From a halophilic archaeon J07HX64 (GTDB lineage Archaea; Halobacteriota; Halobacteria; Halobacteriales; Haloarculaceae), in the NCBI GenBank assembly GCA_000416085.1, contig KE356579.1, positions 2,146,271 through 2,159,476 of the forward strand: a stretch of 13,206 nucleotides of DNA, in the 5' to 3' direction. The notes under the pieces are model-generated. The model searched no databases. It was not told the DNA's origin and was given only the letters and a program-made list of their open reading frames with translations. Made by a program: the position numbers and the translations under genes. Shown one piece after another: positions 1 to 6,098 of the stretch; the first letter of the stretch is position 1, and each line of letters begins with the position of its first letter.

Positions 1-1
1 G

Positions 2-391
2 ACCGCCGACACCCGGGACGGTCCAACCGCGTACACTGTCACCGTAGAGGTCCCGACAATCGAGAGCGCGACTAGCGGGGAGGTCGGCGACGCGGTGGCC
101 GCCGACTGGCTCCGGACGCTGCGCCGTCGTCTCGAGGACGCCCCCACCGCGACCCGGGCAGCGGTCGATCTCGACTCGTTCGAGGTTGGGACCCACGAGG
201 ACACTGTACACATCGAGTACAGTTTCAGTTACACCAGTCCGGCGAGAGCGGCCAACATCGCGACGGCGTTCGTCGAGTTCGTCGAGGGAACGTACGTCGA
301 GGGTATCGTCCCCGGCTACGAGTACGAGTCACCCGTGGCGGACCTGCTATCACAGGCCAGTCAGGGCGAAAAAGGCGGCACCCCACTGTAG
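2..391 (+). CDS. DUF5813-type haloarchaeal protein, 5' end outside window
   Basis: The reading frame is open from base 2, so the start lies before the window; about 129 C-terminal residues are visible. A GTG at 95 could be mistaken for a start, but the residues before it (TVTVEVPTIESA, GEVGDAV) continue the fold, so the gene is called as 5'-partial. The mix of beta-strand-like stretches, the RLEDAP and ATRAAVDLDSFEV segments, the FVEFVEGTYVEGIVPGYEY block and the tail SQASQGEKGGTPL match my memory of the uncharacterised haloarchaeal family DUF5813. The function is unknown; it is acidic, has no signal or membrane segment in the visible part, and is probably cytoplasmic. It converges with the minus-strand TrkA-N pseudogene, which ends within a few bases of its stop. 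The family name is from memory and was not searched. Confidence 0.8.
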   Translation, partial: TADTRDGPTAYTVTVEVPTIESATSGEVGDAVAADWLRTLRRRLEDAPTATRAAVDLDSFEVGTHEDTVHIEYSFSYTSPARAANIATAFVEFVEGTYVEGIVPGYEYESPVADLLSQASQGEKGGTPL

Positions 392-394
392 CCC

Positions 395-859
395 GGTCGG
401 TTCAGTACAGTGTAGGTCTGTGCGGAGCCGACCCCGTCTGTCGACTGCATCTGCGTGGCCGCCACCTGCTACACAGTTAGCTGTATTCACCGACACGACC
501 GCGACGGCGAGGCTGCTCCCCCCGAGGAGTGCGTTGTTCACCAGGGGGTATCCAGTCACTCCGGGTGGGCCACCTCGTCGACTACGTCCACGCGGTTGCG
601 GCGGAACGCCTCGTCGATACGTGTCACCGGCCGGCAGTCGTGCTCGTGGTCACGCGGCGAGGTCGTGACTCAGCTCACCCGTCTGGGCCGCCAACTCCGC
701 GACCGCCCCAGATCTGCCTGTTCGAGTACTGCCTCGAGTGGCCCGTCGCACTCGACAATCTCGGACCCTTCTGGTGAGTGTTCGACGACGGCCACCGTTC
801 CTGACCGGCCGTGCTGTGTTGGGTTCGACTCCACCTGCACCGACAACGACGAATCTCAC
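395..859 (-). pseudogene. TrkA-N / KTN domain NAD-binding protein, frameshifted remnant
   Basis: Read on the minus strand from a GTG at 859, three frames must be joined to recover one protein. The first gives VRFVVVGAGGVEPNTARPV, a Rossmann GxGxxG-like start. The second gives TVAVVEHSPEGSEIVECDG followed by PLEAVLEQADL. The third piece gives AVAELAAQTGELSHDLAA, then after a further shift DHEHDCRPVTRIDEAF and VDEVAHPE up to a stop at 556-558. Beyond the stop NNALLGGSSLAVAVVSVNTA continues the match. The order copies TrkA-N proteins: nucleotide-binding loop, VVE acid at the end of strand 2, GDG, then the RIDE and VxxPE segments. Such proteins gate K+ or cation transport through NAD(H) binding. 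The second glycine of the binding loop is altered (GAGGVE). At least three frameshifts and one stop make it non-functional. The 3' end is approximate because similarity fades towards 395. Confidence 0.72.
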
Positions 860-875
860 GTGTGAACACACAGTG

Positions 876-884
876 TACATATAC
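876..884 (-). promoter_or_regulatory. TATA box of the TrkA-N pseudogene
   Basis: The plus-strand text tacatatac reads gtatatgta on the minus strand. It lies about 22 nt upstream of the GTG at 859, the spacing expected for a leaderless haloarchaeal transcript, so the promoter appears preserved although the gene is broken. Confidence 0.5.
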
Positions 885-943
885 TGAACCTATCACTACC
901 TGTTTGACCTCCGGTCGGTGTTTTACTTCCGCTTTCGGGCGGC

Positions 944-951
944 AGTTTAAT
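944..951 (+). promoter_or_regulatory. TATA-like box for the 975 gene
   Basis: The AT-rich patch agtttaat is centred near 948, about 27 nt before the ATG at 975. This is the canonical distance for a leaderless archaeal mRNA and favours 975 over the ATG at 969 as the start. Confidence 0.45.
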
Positions 952-974
952 TCCGTTCGGGGCGAAGTATGGAT

Positions 975-1358
975 ATGGCACAGACAACACTCGACGACGA
1001 GGACCTGTTCTCCGAGGCGGCATCCGAGATGCGCGAGGATGTCGAGTCCTCGCTCACACAGACCCGCGAGGCACTTCCCGACCCGGAGGCGTTCTTCGAT
1101 ATCGACGCCGAAAACACACTCGCCCTGCTCAACAGACTCAGTTCGAGGCTCGAGACGGGTGCGGCGGCTGACAATCTCCGCGACGCAAAAAAGACACTCG
1201 TGATCGGCGAGAAAGCCGACGCCTTCGACGATGCCGATGACCTCGCAGACGAGATCGAGCGTCTCGAGGAGCTCCTCGGTGACGTGGAGACGGCTCAGCA
1301 ACAGGCCGACAACCTGTCGAGCACCGTGCCACAGCTGAAAACTGCACTCGAGGAGTGA
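975..1358 (+). CDS. Small acidic coiled-coil haloarchaeal protein (DUF5790-like)
   Basis: This 127-residue soluble acidic protein has no signal or membrane segment. It begins MAQTTLDDEDLFSEAASEM, then REDVESSLTQTREALPDPEA. A central helix-rich part contains LRDAKKTLVIGEKADAFDDA, followed by a heptad-like C-terminal helix (DEIERLEELLGDVETAQQQA) and the end PQLKTALEE. The pattern fits an uncharacterised family that I know from haloarchaeal genomes and believe is DUF5790; the number is from memory. An in-frame ATG at 969 would add two residues, but relatives begin at the MxQ(A/T)TL position and the TATA spacing supports 975. It is divergent from the TrkA-N pseudogene and probably monocistronic. 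The length matches the remembered family, so it looks intact. No biochemical role can be assigned. Confidence 0.82.
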   Translation: MAQTTLDDEDLFSEAASEMREDVESSLTQTREALPDPEAFFDIDAENTLALLNRLSSRLETGAAADNLRDAKKTLVIGEKADAFDDADDLADEIERLEELLGDVETAQQQADNLSSTVPQLKTALEE

Positions 1359-2026
1359 ACTCCGGGTTCGACCGTCAGGGTCTATTCTCACCGACCGGAG
1401 TGTCTCGCGGCCCCGGAGACGTAACAACCTGCACAGTTCACTGTGGTTAGTAAACTCAGTTCCCACACGGCGCGAGGGTCAACCGCCGGGACCCGGCGCT
1501 GTTGGCGTCACCGAGTAGCTATCTCGTCTCCCCATCCCACTCCAGCGAGATGGCTCTGCTCACGAATCACTGTTATCGACGCGGGCTCTGTATCCGCGGT
1601 GAAAACGGCGCTGTAGGGGGGCTCTATCGACCCCGGCACATCGGAGTCGAGCTCACCACGGAGTCGACACCCCGCGATCCTACCTGGCCGTGGCACCCGA
1701 TCTGGAGCCGGTAACCGCTCGACAGGTTCGTTCGGTCGAAACTGTCCGTTTGTTCGTCCAGTCGGAACCGTTCTTCCGTTCGTCCGGTAATGCTCGCGGC
1801 CGCGCGCCGCGCGCCCGCGCGACGTCACCATTTTGTGGGCACATCGTGGGGACAAGCAGTCTCGCAACTAAACGGAGTGCGTAGCGAGACAGACCAGTTG
1901 CGTCGAAACGGCTCACGAGCACCGGTTTCGAACGGGAGGTGGAGCCCAGAGCAGGTGAGATCAGGTGTGAGACGGTCGTCTGCCTGGGTTGTCACAGGCG
2001 GATTCGCCGGACCAGGCGGCGGTGTG
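1359..2026. other. Gene-poor intergenic stretch
   Basis: No convincing intact gene is present in these 668 bases. Frames on either strand are short, Arg-rich and lack family signatures. It contains a degenerate 26-bp direct repeat (1726-1788), a run of only G and C with alternating CG steps (1795-1821), and a 7-bp perfect inverted repeat, GTCTCGC at 1859-1865 with GCGAGAC at 1884-1890. On the minus strand, positions 1686 down to 1508 read rather like a haloarchaeal protein C-terminus (GSIEPPYSAVFTADTEP) without a credible start, so a coding remnant is possible. No tRNA or terminator could be recognised. Confidence 0.6.
1726..1788 (+). repeat. Degenerate 26-bp direct tandem repeat, about 2.4 copies
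   Basis: Copies begin at 1726, 1752 and 1778, each with GTTCGT followed by YCxGT. The first two full copies agree at 18 of 26 positions by eye. The third is cut to 11 bases (gttcgtccggt). It lies outside any supported gene and is followed by the GC-only tract. Confidence 0.5.
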
Positions 2027-2464
2027 TCACGGCTCCTCGGTGGTGACAGTCAGCGTGTAACCGTTGAACTGCGGGGCGTATACACTGGTCAGCGTGAGTT
2101 CGAAGTCGGTACTCTCCCCCGGTTCGACCTCTAGCGTTGCTGTCTCGTTTCGCCGAAAGTCCTCGATATCGAGTTCCAGGTTCGCAACCAGTGTTCCGTC
2201 CTCGGCGTCGTTTGTCACAGTCCCCTCGACGATGAGATTCTCGTCAACTGCCGCGTCCTCGAACCGTGCCGACCTGTCGACAGTTGTGGTGTCGCTCAAC
2301 GGGCCCTCGATCACCACCTCGCCGCTGGGGCCGGAGTCGCCCCCGTTGTCGCCGGTGCCGTTGCCGTCGGTGCTGTTGTCGTTGTCACCGGATGGCCCGA
2401 GACAACCGGCCAACCCGCCGACTGCCGCTCCAACCGTGGCGAGAACTGCTCGTCTACTAGTCAC
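2027..2464 (-). CDS. Tat-exported lipoprotein, small beta-rich domain
   Basis: This is a 145-residue secreted lipoprotein. The N-terminus MTSRRAVLATVGAAVGGLAG has twin arginines at 4-5, a hydrophobic run and a lipobox LAGC with Cys21 as the predicted lipid-bearing residue. A low-complexity Asp/Asn/Gly/Ser linker covers residues 22-48. The rest (residues 49-145) is a single predicted beta-sandwich-like domain with alternating strands, for example VIEGPLSDTTTVD, VEGTVTNDAEDG, ATLEVEPGESTDFELTL and GYTLTVTTEE. This resembles the small FxLYD/CARDB-like lipoproteins common in haloarchaea; the ligand is unknown. The start is GTG at 2464, supported by a TATA box about 30 nt upstream and by the position of the Tat motif. 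It is divergent from the ABC transporter operon and shares its 259-bp intergenic region, so co-regulation is possible but unproven. Confidence 0.85.
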   Translation of the reverse strand: MTSRRAVLATVGAAVGGLAGCLGPSGDNDNSTDGNGTGDNGGDSGPSGEVVIEGPLSDTTTVDRSARFEDAAVDENLIVEGTVTNDAEDGTLVANLELDIEDFRRNETATLEVEPGESTDFELTLTSVYAPQFNGYTLTVTTEEP

Positions 2465-2490
2465 TGTTGGTTGGAACGTTGTAAACCAGA

Positions 2491-2498
2491 TATATAAA
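2491..2498 (-). promoter_or_regulatory. TATA box of the Tat lipoprotein gene
   Basis: The plus strand reads tatataaa, which is tttatata on the minus strand. It is centred about 30 nt upstream of the GTG at 2464, predicting a leaderless or very short-leader transcript. Confidence 0.65.
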
Positions 2499-2553
2499 CT
2501 TGCCCATCTGCTGAGCGGGGACCTGTCAACGGTATCGACGGCCTCTCGAACCG

Positions 2554-2616
2554 ACCGGTTATTGAACCCGTGTCAGCGACCCGTTCCCGAGGCGAGGAGC
2601 CTAACACGGGACCGGT
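2554..2616. repeat. Interrupted inverted repeat in the divergent promoter region
   Basis: The left arm is ACCGGT (2554-2559) and CCCGTGT (2567-2573) separated by 7 nt. The right arm is ACACGGG directly followed by ACCGGT (2604-2616). All 13 arm bases pair, with a 30-nt loop. It could be a paired operator site between the lipoprotein and transporter promoters; this role is inference. Confidence 0.35.
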
Positions 2617-2690
2617 ACGGATCTGCTGCGGTTAGTATTAAAAAGGGAATAGAACGAACACCACTGCCCTGCACAGACTGGCGAAGAGAA

Positions 2691-2699
2691 AGATATATA
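2691..2699 (+). promoter_or_regulatory. TATA box of the ABC transporter operon
   Basis: The sequence agatatata is centred near 2695-2696, about 28 nt before the ATG at 2724. That fits a leaderless transcript starting at this ATG and decides against the second ATG at 2763. Another AT-rich patch (ttagtattaaaaa, near 2632-2644) could act as an additional promoter. Confidence 0.6.
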
Positions 2700-2723
2700 G
2701 GTTGGTGTTTGGAACTAAGTGCC

Positions 2724-4787
2724 ATGCCGAGAGACCCACAAGAGAACCGCAAACACAAACAAATGAATAGCACGCGTCGACGACGCCTCCTCCAGGCACT
2801 CGGCGCAGGTGCGGTGGCAGGACTGGCCGGCTGTACGGGTGACGACGACGGTGATAATAATACCGGCAACGGTGGCGATAACAACACCGACAACGGTGGC
2901 GACGGTGGCAACGGCGGTGACGGCACTGGCAACGGTGGCGACGGTACTGGCAACGGTGGCGACGGTACTGGCAACGGTGGTGACGGCACTGGCAATGGTG
3001 GTGACGGCACTGGCAACGGTGGCGACGGTGGCGACGGTAATGGTGGTGATGACGTGCCCGACAGCCTCCCCGAGGTGGAGACGTTCGGTCCCGACGGCAA
3101 CCAGGTGACACTCTCCCTGATGCACGACCCGTCGGATCAGACGGACCCCGACATCGCCGCCTCAATCCAGGATAATCTCAGCCGCATCGGCATCAACGTC
3201 GAACTGCTCGAGACTGCGGACATCCTCAGCGAACTGAACTCGGAGCCAAACGAGGATGCGAACCCCGACGAGTTCGAGTACGGCCCGATCGGCCGCAACG
3301 CTGGCCCACCGGACCAGACCCGAGTGGTCAACGACTGGGATATGCTGATCGGTATCGGTGGCAATTCCCGACCCCGGAATCCGCTGGCGACGGAGGTGTT
3401 CTGGGTACCAGATGGTTCGGTCAACGCGTACGGCTTTGTTGACGAGGAGATGCAGAATCTCTACGACCAGGCAAACGAGACAGTCGACCGTCAGGAGCGT
3501 GTCGATATCCTGGCAGAGATCTTCGGTCGATTGACCCAGCAGTGTCCGGCGAACTTCCACTCTGAGGACGAGAGCTGGACCGCGTTCCGTCCGAATATCA
3601 ATGTCAGCGACGCGTTCAACGACTTCGGGTTTTCCGGTGCGGTGTACAACCGCTACCGCGGCGAGCAGACCGTGAGTGGTGATTACGTCGTGCTCACGGA
3701 CGGGGTCCCACAGACGTTCTACCCGCCCGAGGCCGACGACACGAGTTCGGGTGCGGTTATCGGCAACGTCGCCGACATCGCCTACGCCCTGACAGCGGAG
3801 AACGAGCAGGTCCCCCAGACGATGAAGATCGAGAACTCCGGTGACTCGCAGGTGTGGGTCTGCACCATCCGTGACAACATCCAGTTCGGCGATGACTTTG
3901 GCCAGTGTACCGCCGAGGACTGGATCTACCAGATAAACAATATCTACGGGTTGGAGGGGAACCCGTTCAACGAGGAGACCCCGCCGAGTTCGTACACACA
4001 GTGGCAAGATCAAGTCGACAACGTCGAGCAGACCGGCGAGTTCGAGTTCCAGATCGAACTGCCATCGCCGGACCCGGACTTTTTCCTCCGACCGCTACTG
4101 CGCAACCGGTATATCCTCCCGATGGGCCTCTACGAGAAGTACGCCCCCGACGCCGAGGCGCTGCGCCAGTCCAACGAGATTGCCAACTTCTCCTGGACCG
4201 GCAACGTCGGCCCGTACAGCTACGAGGACGACACGCCGGGCACTGCTGGCGACGTGATCTTCGAACGCAACGACGACTACTACATGCGCGACCACGTCGA
4301 GGAGAGCAACGTCCAGGTGATGGACGACGGCTACGCGAACGCTCCGTACTTCAACACACTGCTCCGCGACCGCGAACCCGAGGAGGCAACCCTGTTCAAT
4401 CGCTGGCGAAACGGTGAGGGTGACTCAGTGGGAGTCACCACGGAAAACGTCGAGGAGTTCCAGCAGCGCAACGACACCCAAATGGAGAGTCAGCTCGGGC
4501 CGTTCATCAGTTCGATGTTCTTCAACATGCGGTCCAACGGTAATCCGCTGCTCGACAGTGCCGACGGTCGATTCGCAGTCTGCCAGGCGATCAACAAGGA
4601 AACAATTACCGAGCAGATCCAGCGTGGTCTGGCCGGTCCGCCGGCAGCGACCTGGCAGCCCCGGTGGTCCGAGTTCTTCGACGCCTCACAGGCCACCCTG
4701 CACGGTATCGACTTCGACAACGGCGACATCCAGAACGCCCGTGAGATCATCGCGGGTCTGGACGGGTTCAGCGTCGAGGAAGTCTGA
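2724..4787 (+). CDS. dppA: Peptide/nickel-type ABC transporter binding lipoprotein, circularly permuted
   Basis: This 687-residue extracellular solute-binding lipoprotein of family 5 (DppA/OppA) is the receptor of the dppBCDF importer. A Tat signal (RRRRLLQALGAG near residues 18-29) ends in the lipobox LAGC, with Cys37 as the lipid anchor. A Gly/Asp/Asn/Thr linker fills residues 38-110 and includes five GDGTGNG units. Residues about 117-313 correspond to the C-terminal part of DppA: VTLSLMHDPSDQTDPDIAAS, IQDNLSRIGINVELLE, WDMLIGIGG, then QERVDILAEIFGRLTQQCPA and the final strand region. Residues about 314-687 correspond to the N-terminal and middle parts: GDYVVLTDGVPQTFYPPEAD, VWVCTIRDNIQF, CTAEDWIYQINN, GPYSYEDD, VIFERNDDYY, SSMFFNMRS, then FAVCQAINKETI and NAREIIAGLDG, where the protein stops. 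The halves are therefore swapped. Start 2724 is chosen from TATA spacing. The ligand cannot be predicted. Confidence 0.9.
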   Translation: MPRDPQENRKHKQMNSTRRRRLLQALGAGAVAGLAGCTGDDDGDNNTGNGGDNNTDNGGDGGNGGDGTGNGGDGTGNGGDGTGNGGDGTGNGGDGTGNGGDGGDGNGGDDVPDSLPEVETFGPDGNQVTLSLMHDPSDQTDPDIAASIQDNLSRIGINVELLETADILSELNSEPNEDANPDEFEYGPIGRNAGPPDQTRVVNDWDMLIGIGGNSRPRNPLATEVFWVPDGSVNAYGFVDEEMQNLYDQANETVDRQERVDILAEIFGRLTQQCPANFHSEDESWTAFRPNINVSDAFNDFGFSGAVYNRYRGEQTVSGDYVVLTDGVPQTFYPPEADDTSSGAVIGNVADIAYALTAENEQVPQTMKIENSGDSQVWVCTIRDNIQFGDDFGQCTAEDWIYQINNIYGLEGNPFNEETPPSSYTQWQDQVDNVEQTGEFEFQIELPSPDPDFFLRPLLRNRYILPMGLYEKYAPDAEALRQSNEIANFSWTGNVGPYSYEDDTPGTAGDVIFERNDDYYMRDHVEESNVQVMDDGYANAPYFNTLLRDREPEEATLFNRWRNGEGDSVGVTTENVEEFQQRNDTQMESQLGPFISSMFFNMRSNGNPLLDSADGRFAVCQAINKETITEQIQRGLAGPPAATWQPRWSEFFDASQATLHGIDFDNGDIQNAREIIAGLDGFSVEEV
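2916..3020 (+). repeat. Five 21-bp tandem repeats coding GDGTGNG
   Basis: Five units of 21 bp begin at 2916, 2937, 2958, 2979 and 3000, differing only at third codon positions (ggc/ggt, aac/aat). They code five GDGTGNG heptads inside the longer Gly-rich linker (about 2865-3053) between the lipid anchor and the folded part of the binding protein. The number of units is likely to vary between strains. Confidence 0.9.
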
Positions 4788-4970
4788 GCACGACACAGCC
4801 CGATTTCGTCGGTCACGACACCGGGATCTGCTGACCACCGCAGTGGCCGTCTGAACCACCGCTGTTCTATGACTGTAGTGTCCACAGACTCGCTCGAAAT
4901 CGATGATTTTACCACTCACTGTCAACCGATAGATTAAGTACGCGCGCGGCCCAGTGGCGTGTCGACAGAT

Positions 4971-4978
4971 AATTAAAG
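4971..4978 (+). promoter_or_regulatory. Possible internal promoter before dppB
   Basis: The AT-rich aattaaag lies about 53 nt before the dppB ATG, so a transcript would have a leader of about 27 nt. A second candidate, agattaag, is at 4931-4938. The 240-bp gap between the binding protein and dppB is otherwise empty, which makes a separate transcription start for the permease and ATPase genes plausible. A gagg at 5013-5016, 11 nt before the ATG, is a weak ribosome-binding candidate. Confidence 0.4.
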
Positions 4979-5027
4979 TCCCACCGCATTCTATCCTCTG
5001 TTCAAGAGCAATGAGGCACTGTGACAC

Positions 5028-6098
5028 ATGAAGTGGTATATTGCAAAACGTCTCGCGTGGTCGGTTGTGGCTGCACTGATCATCCTGACCATCGGTTTCG
5101 TGTTGATGGACATAGTGCCCGATCAAAACCTGCAGGTGGCGCAGTTCGAGGCACAGCAGGATGGTCAATCAGCCGAGCAGGCGGCACAGGCGTACAAGGA
5201 ACAGCGCGGCCTCGATGAACCGCTCGTCGACCGGTATACCAGCTTCCTTGTCGGGTTCGTCCAGGGTGAGTGGGGGTGGTCCTACAGGTACGACCAGACG
5301 GTAGTGCAGACGTTACAGCAGACGATTCCGTACTCGATGATGTACGGGGTTCCCGCAATCATCCTCTCGACGACGATTGGGTTGGTAATCGGGTTGTACT
5401 CGGCGGTCAACCAGTACACGAAGACCGATTACGCCGCAACACTGTTCTCGTTTTTCGGAGTTAGTATCCCGAACTGGTGGTTCGGGCTGGTCTTGCTGGT
5501 CGTTTTCGGTGCGTTCCTCGGCTGGTTCCCGATCGAATTCAACGAACGGTTAGCACAGACAGCCGATGGCAAGTTAACGTGGCTTCAGACGGTCGACAGC
5601 AGCAGTCATCCGGCGTTCATCGGGCAAGACGCCGGGGGCCAGCAGCAGGTCGGCATCCTGAGTCCCGCGAATCTCAGGCAGTTGGTCCTCCCGACGTTCG
5701 TTAGTATGACCGGACTCATCGCGGCCATGACCCGGTACGCCCGCGCAGAGGCACTGGAGTACGTCGACGCCGAGTTCGTCAAGACAGCAAAGGCAAAGGG
5801 TGTCAGCAACTGGCGGATCGTGGCCAGACACATCCTCCGTCCGGCGGCAGTCCCGCTCTCGACCATCCTGGTGGGCCGGTTCCTGGGCCTGTTCCTGACG
5901 GGGTCGTACCTCATCGAGGTGGTGTTCGGGATCCCCGGCTTAGGGTTAGCCTCCTACAACGCCATCATCGAACAGGACCAGAATCTAGTGCTGGTCACAC
6001 TACTGGTGCCAACGTTCATTGTGCTCGCGGGCAATCTCGCACAGGATATCGCGTACGTCATTCTGGACCCGCGGGTCAGTTACGGTGATCGCTCATGA
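5028..6098 (+). CDS. dppB: ABC transporter permease, DppB/OppB type
   Basis: A 356-residue inner permease subunit that forms half of the substrate channel with DppC. The N-terminus MKWYIAKRLAWSVVAALIIL followed by TIGFVLMDIVPDQ is the family's first membrane segment. Several more helices follow (about 105-123, 137-168, 218-236, 278-300 and 320-345). The cytoplasmic EAA coupling loop that contacts the ATPases lies at about 245-275: YVDAEFVKTAKAKGVSNWRI then ARHILRPA, with the conserved Ala-Lys-Gly-Val. The GS(Y)LIEVVFGIPGLG and ILDPRVSYGDR motifs are typical. It is slightly longer than E. coli DppB, because of an extracellular loop of about 45 residues (170-215) between helices. The stop overlaps the dppC start (ATGA), so the two are translationally coupled. 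Substrate specificity within the peptide/nickel family is not determined by sequence. Confidence 0.95.
   Translation: MKWYIAKRLAWSVVAALIILTIGFVLMDIVPDQNLQVAQFEAQQDGQSAEQAAQAYKEQRGLDEPLVDRYTSFLVGFVQGEWGWSYRYDQTVVQTLQQTIPYSMMYGVPAIILSTTIGLVIGLYSAVNQYTKTDYAATLFSFFGVSIPNWWFGLVLLVVFGAFLGWFPIEFNERLAQTADGKLTWLQTVDSSSHPAFIGQDAGGQQQVGILSPANLRQLVLPTFVSMTGLIAAMTRYARAEALEYVDAEFVKTAKAKGVSNWRIVARHILRPAAVPLSTILVGRFLGLFLTGSYLIEVVFGIPGLGLASYNAIIEQDQNLVLVTLLVPTFIVLAGNLAQDIAYVILDPRVSYGDRS

Noticed and set aside
675..1466. 263-codon minus-strand frame across the TrkA-N pseudogene and the 975 gene
   Set aside because: It is the shadow of the 975-1358 gene on the opposite strand. The composition is Arg/Cys-rich with no family signature, unlike acidic haloarchaeal proteins.
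1915..1955. tRNA gene suggested by a TTCGAAC-like T-loop
   Set aside because: No acceptor stem or D and anticodon arms could be built around it on either strand.
2064..2723. Long upstream extension of the binding-protein frame
   Set aside because: This part is antisense to the Tat lipoprotein gene, is Ser/Pro-rich, and would bury the Tat signal and lipobox. The TATA box at 2691 places the start at 2724.
2916..3020. CRISPR array
   Set aside because: The 21-bp units are directly adjacent without spacers and vary only at third codon positions, so they are a coding tandem repeat.
2573..3165. Minus-strand Pro/Ser- or His/Arg-rich frames opposite the linker repeat
   Set aside because: They are mirror frames of the 21-bp repeat coding the Gly-rich linker; the apparent repeats (SPPLPVP and similar) are artefacts of the opposite strand.
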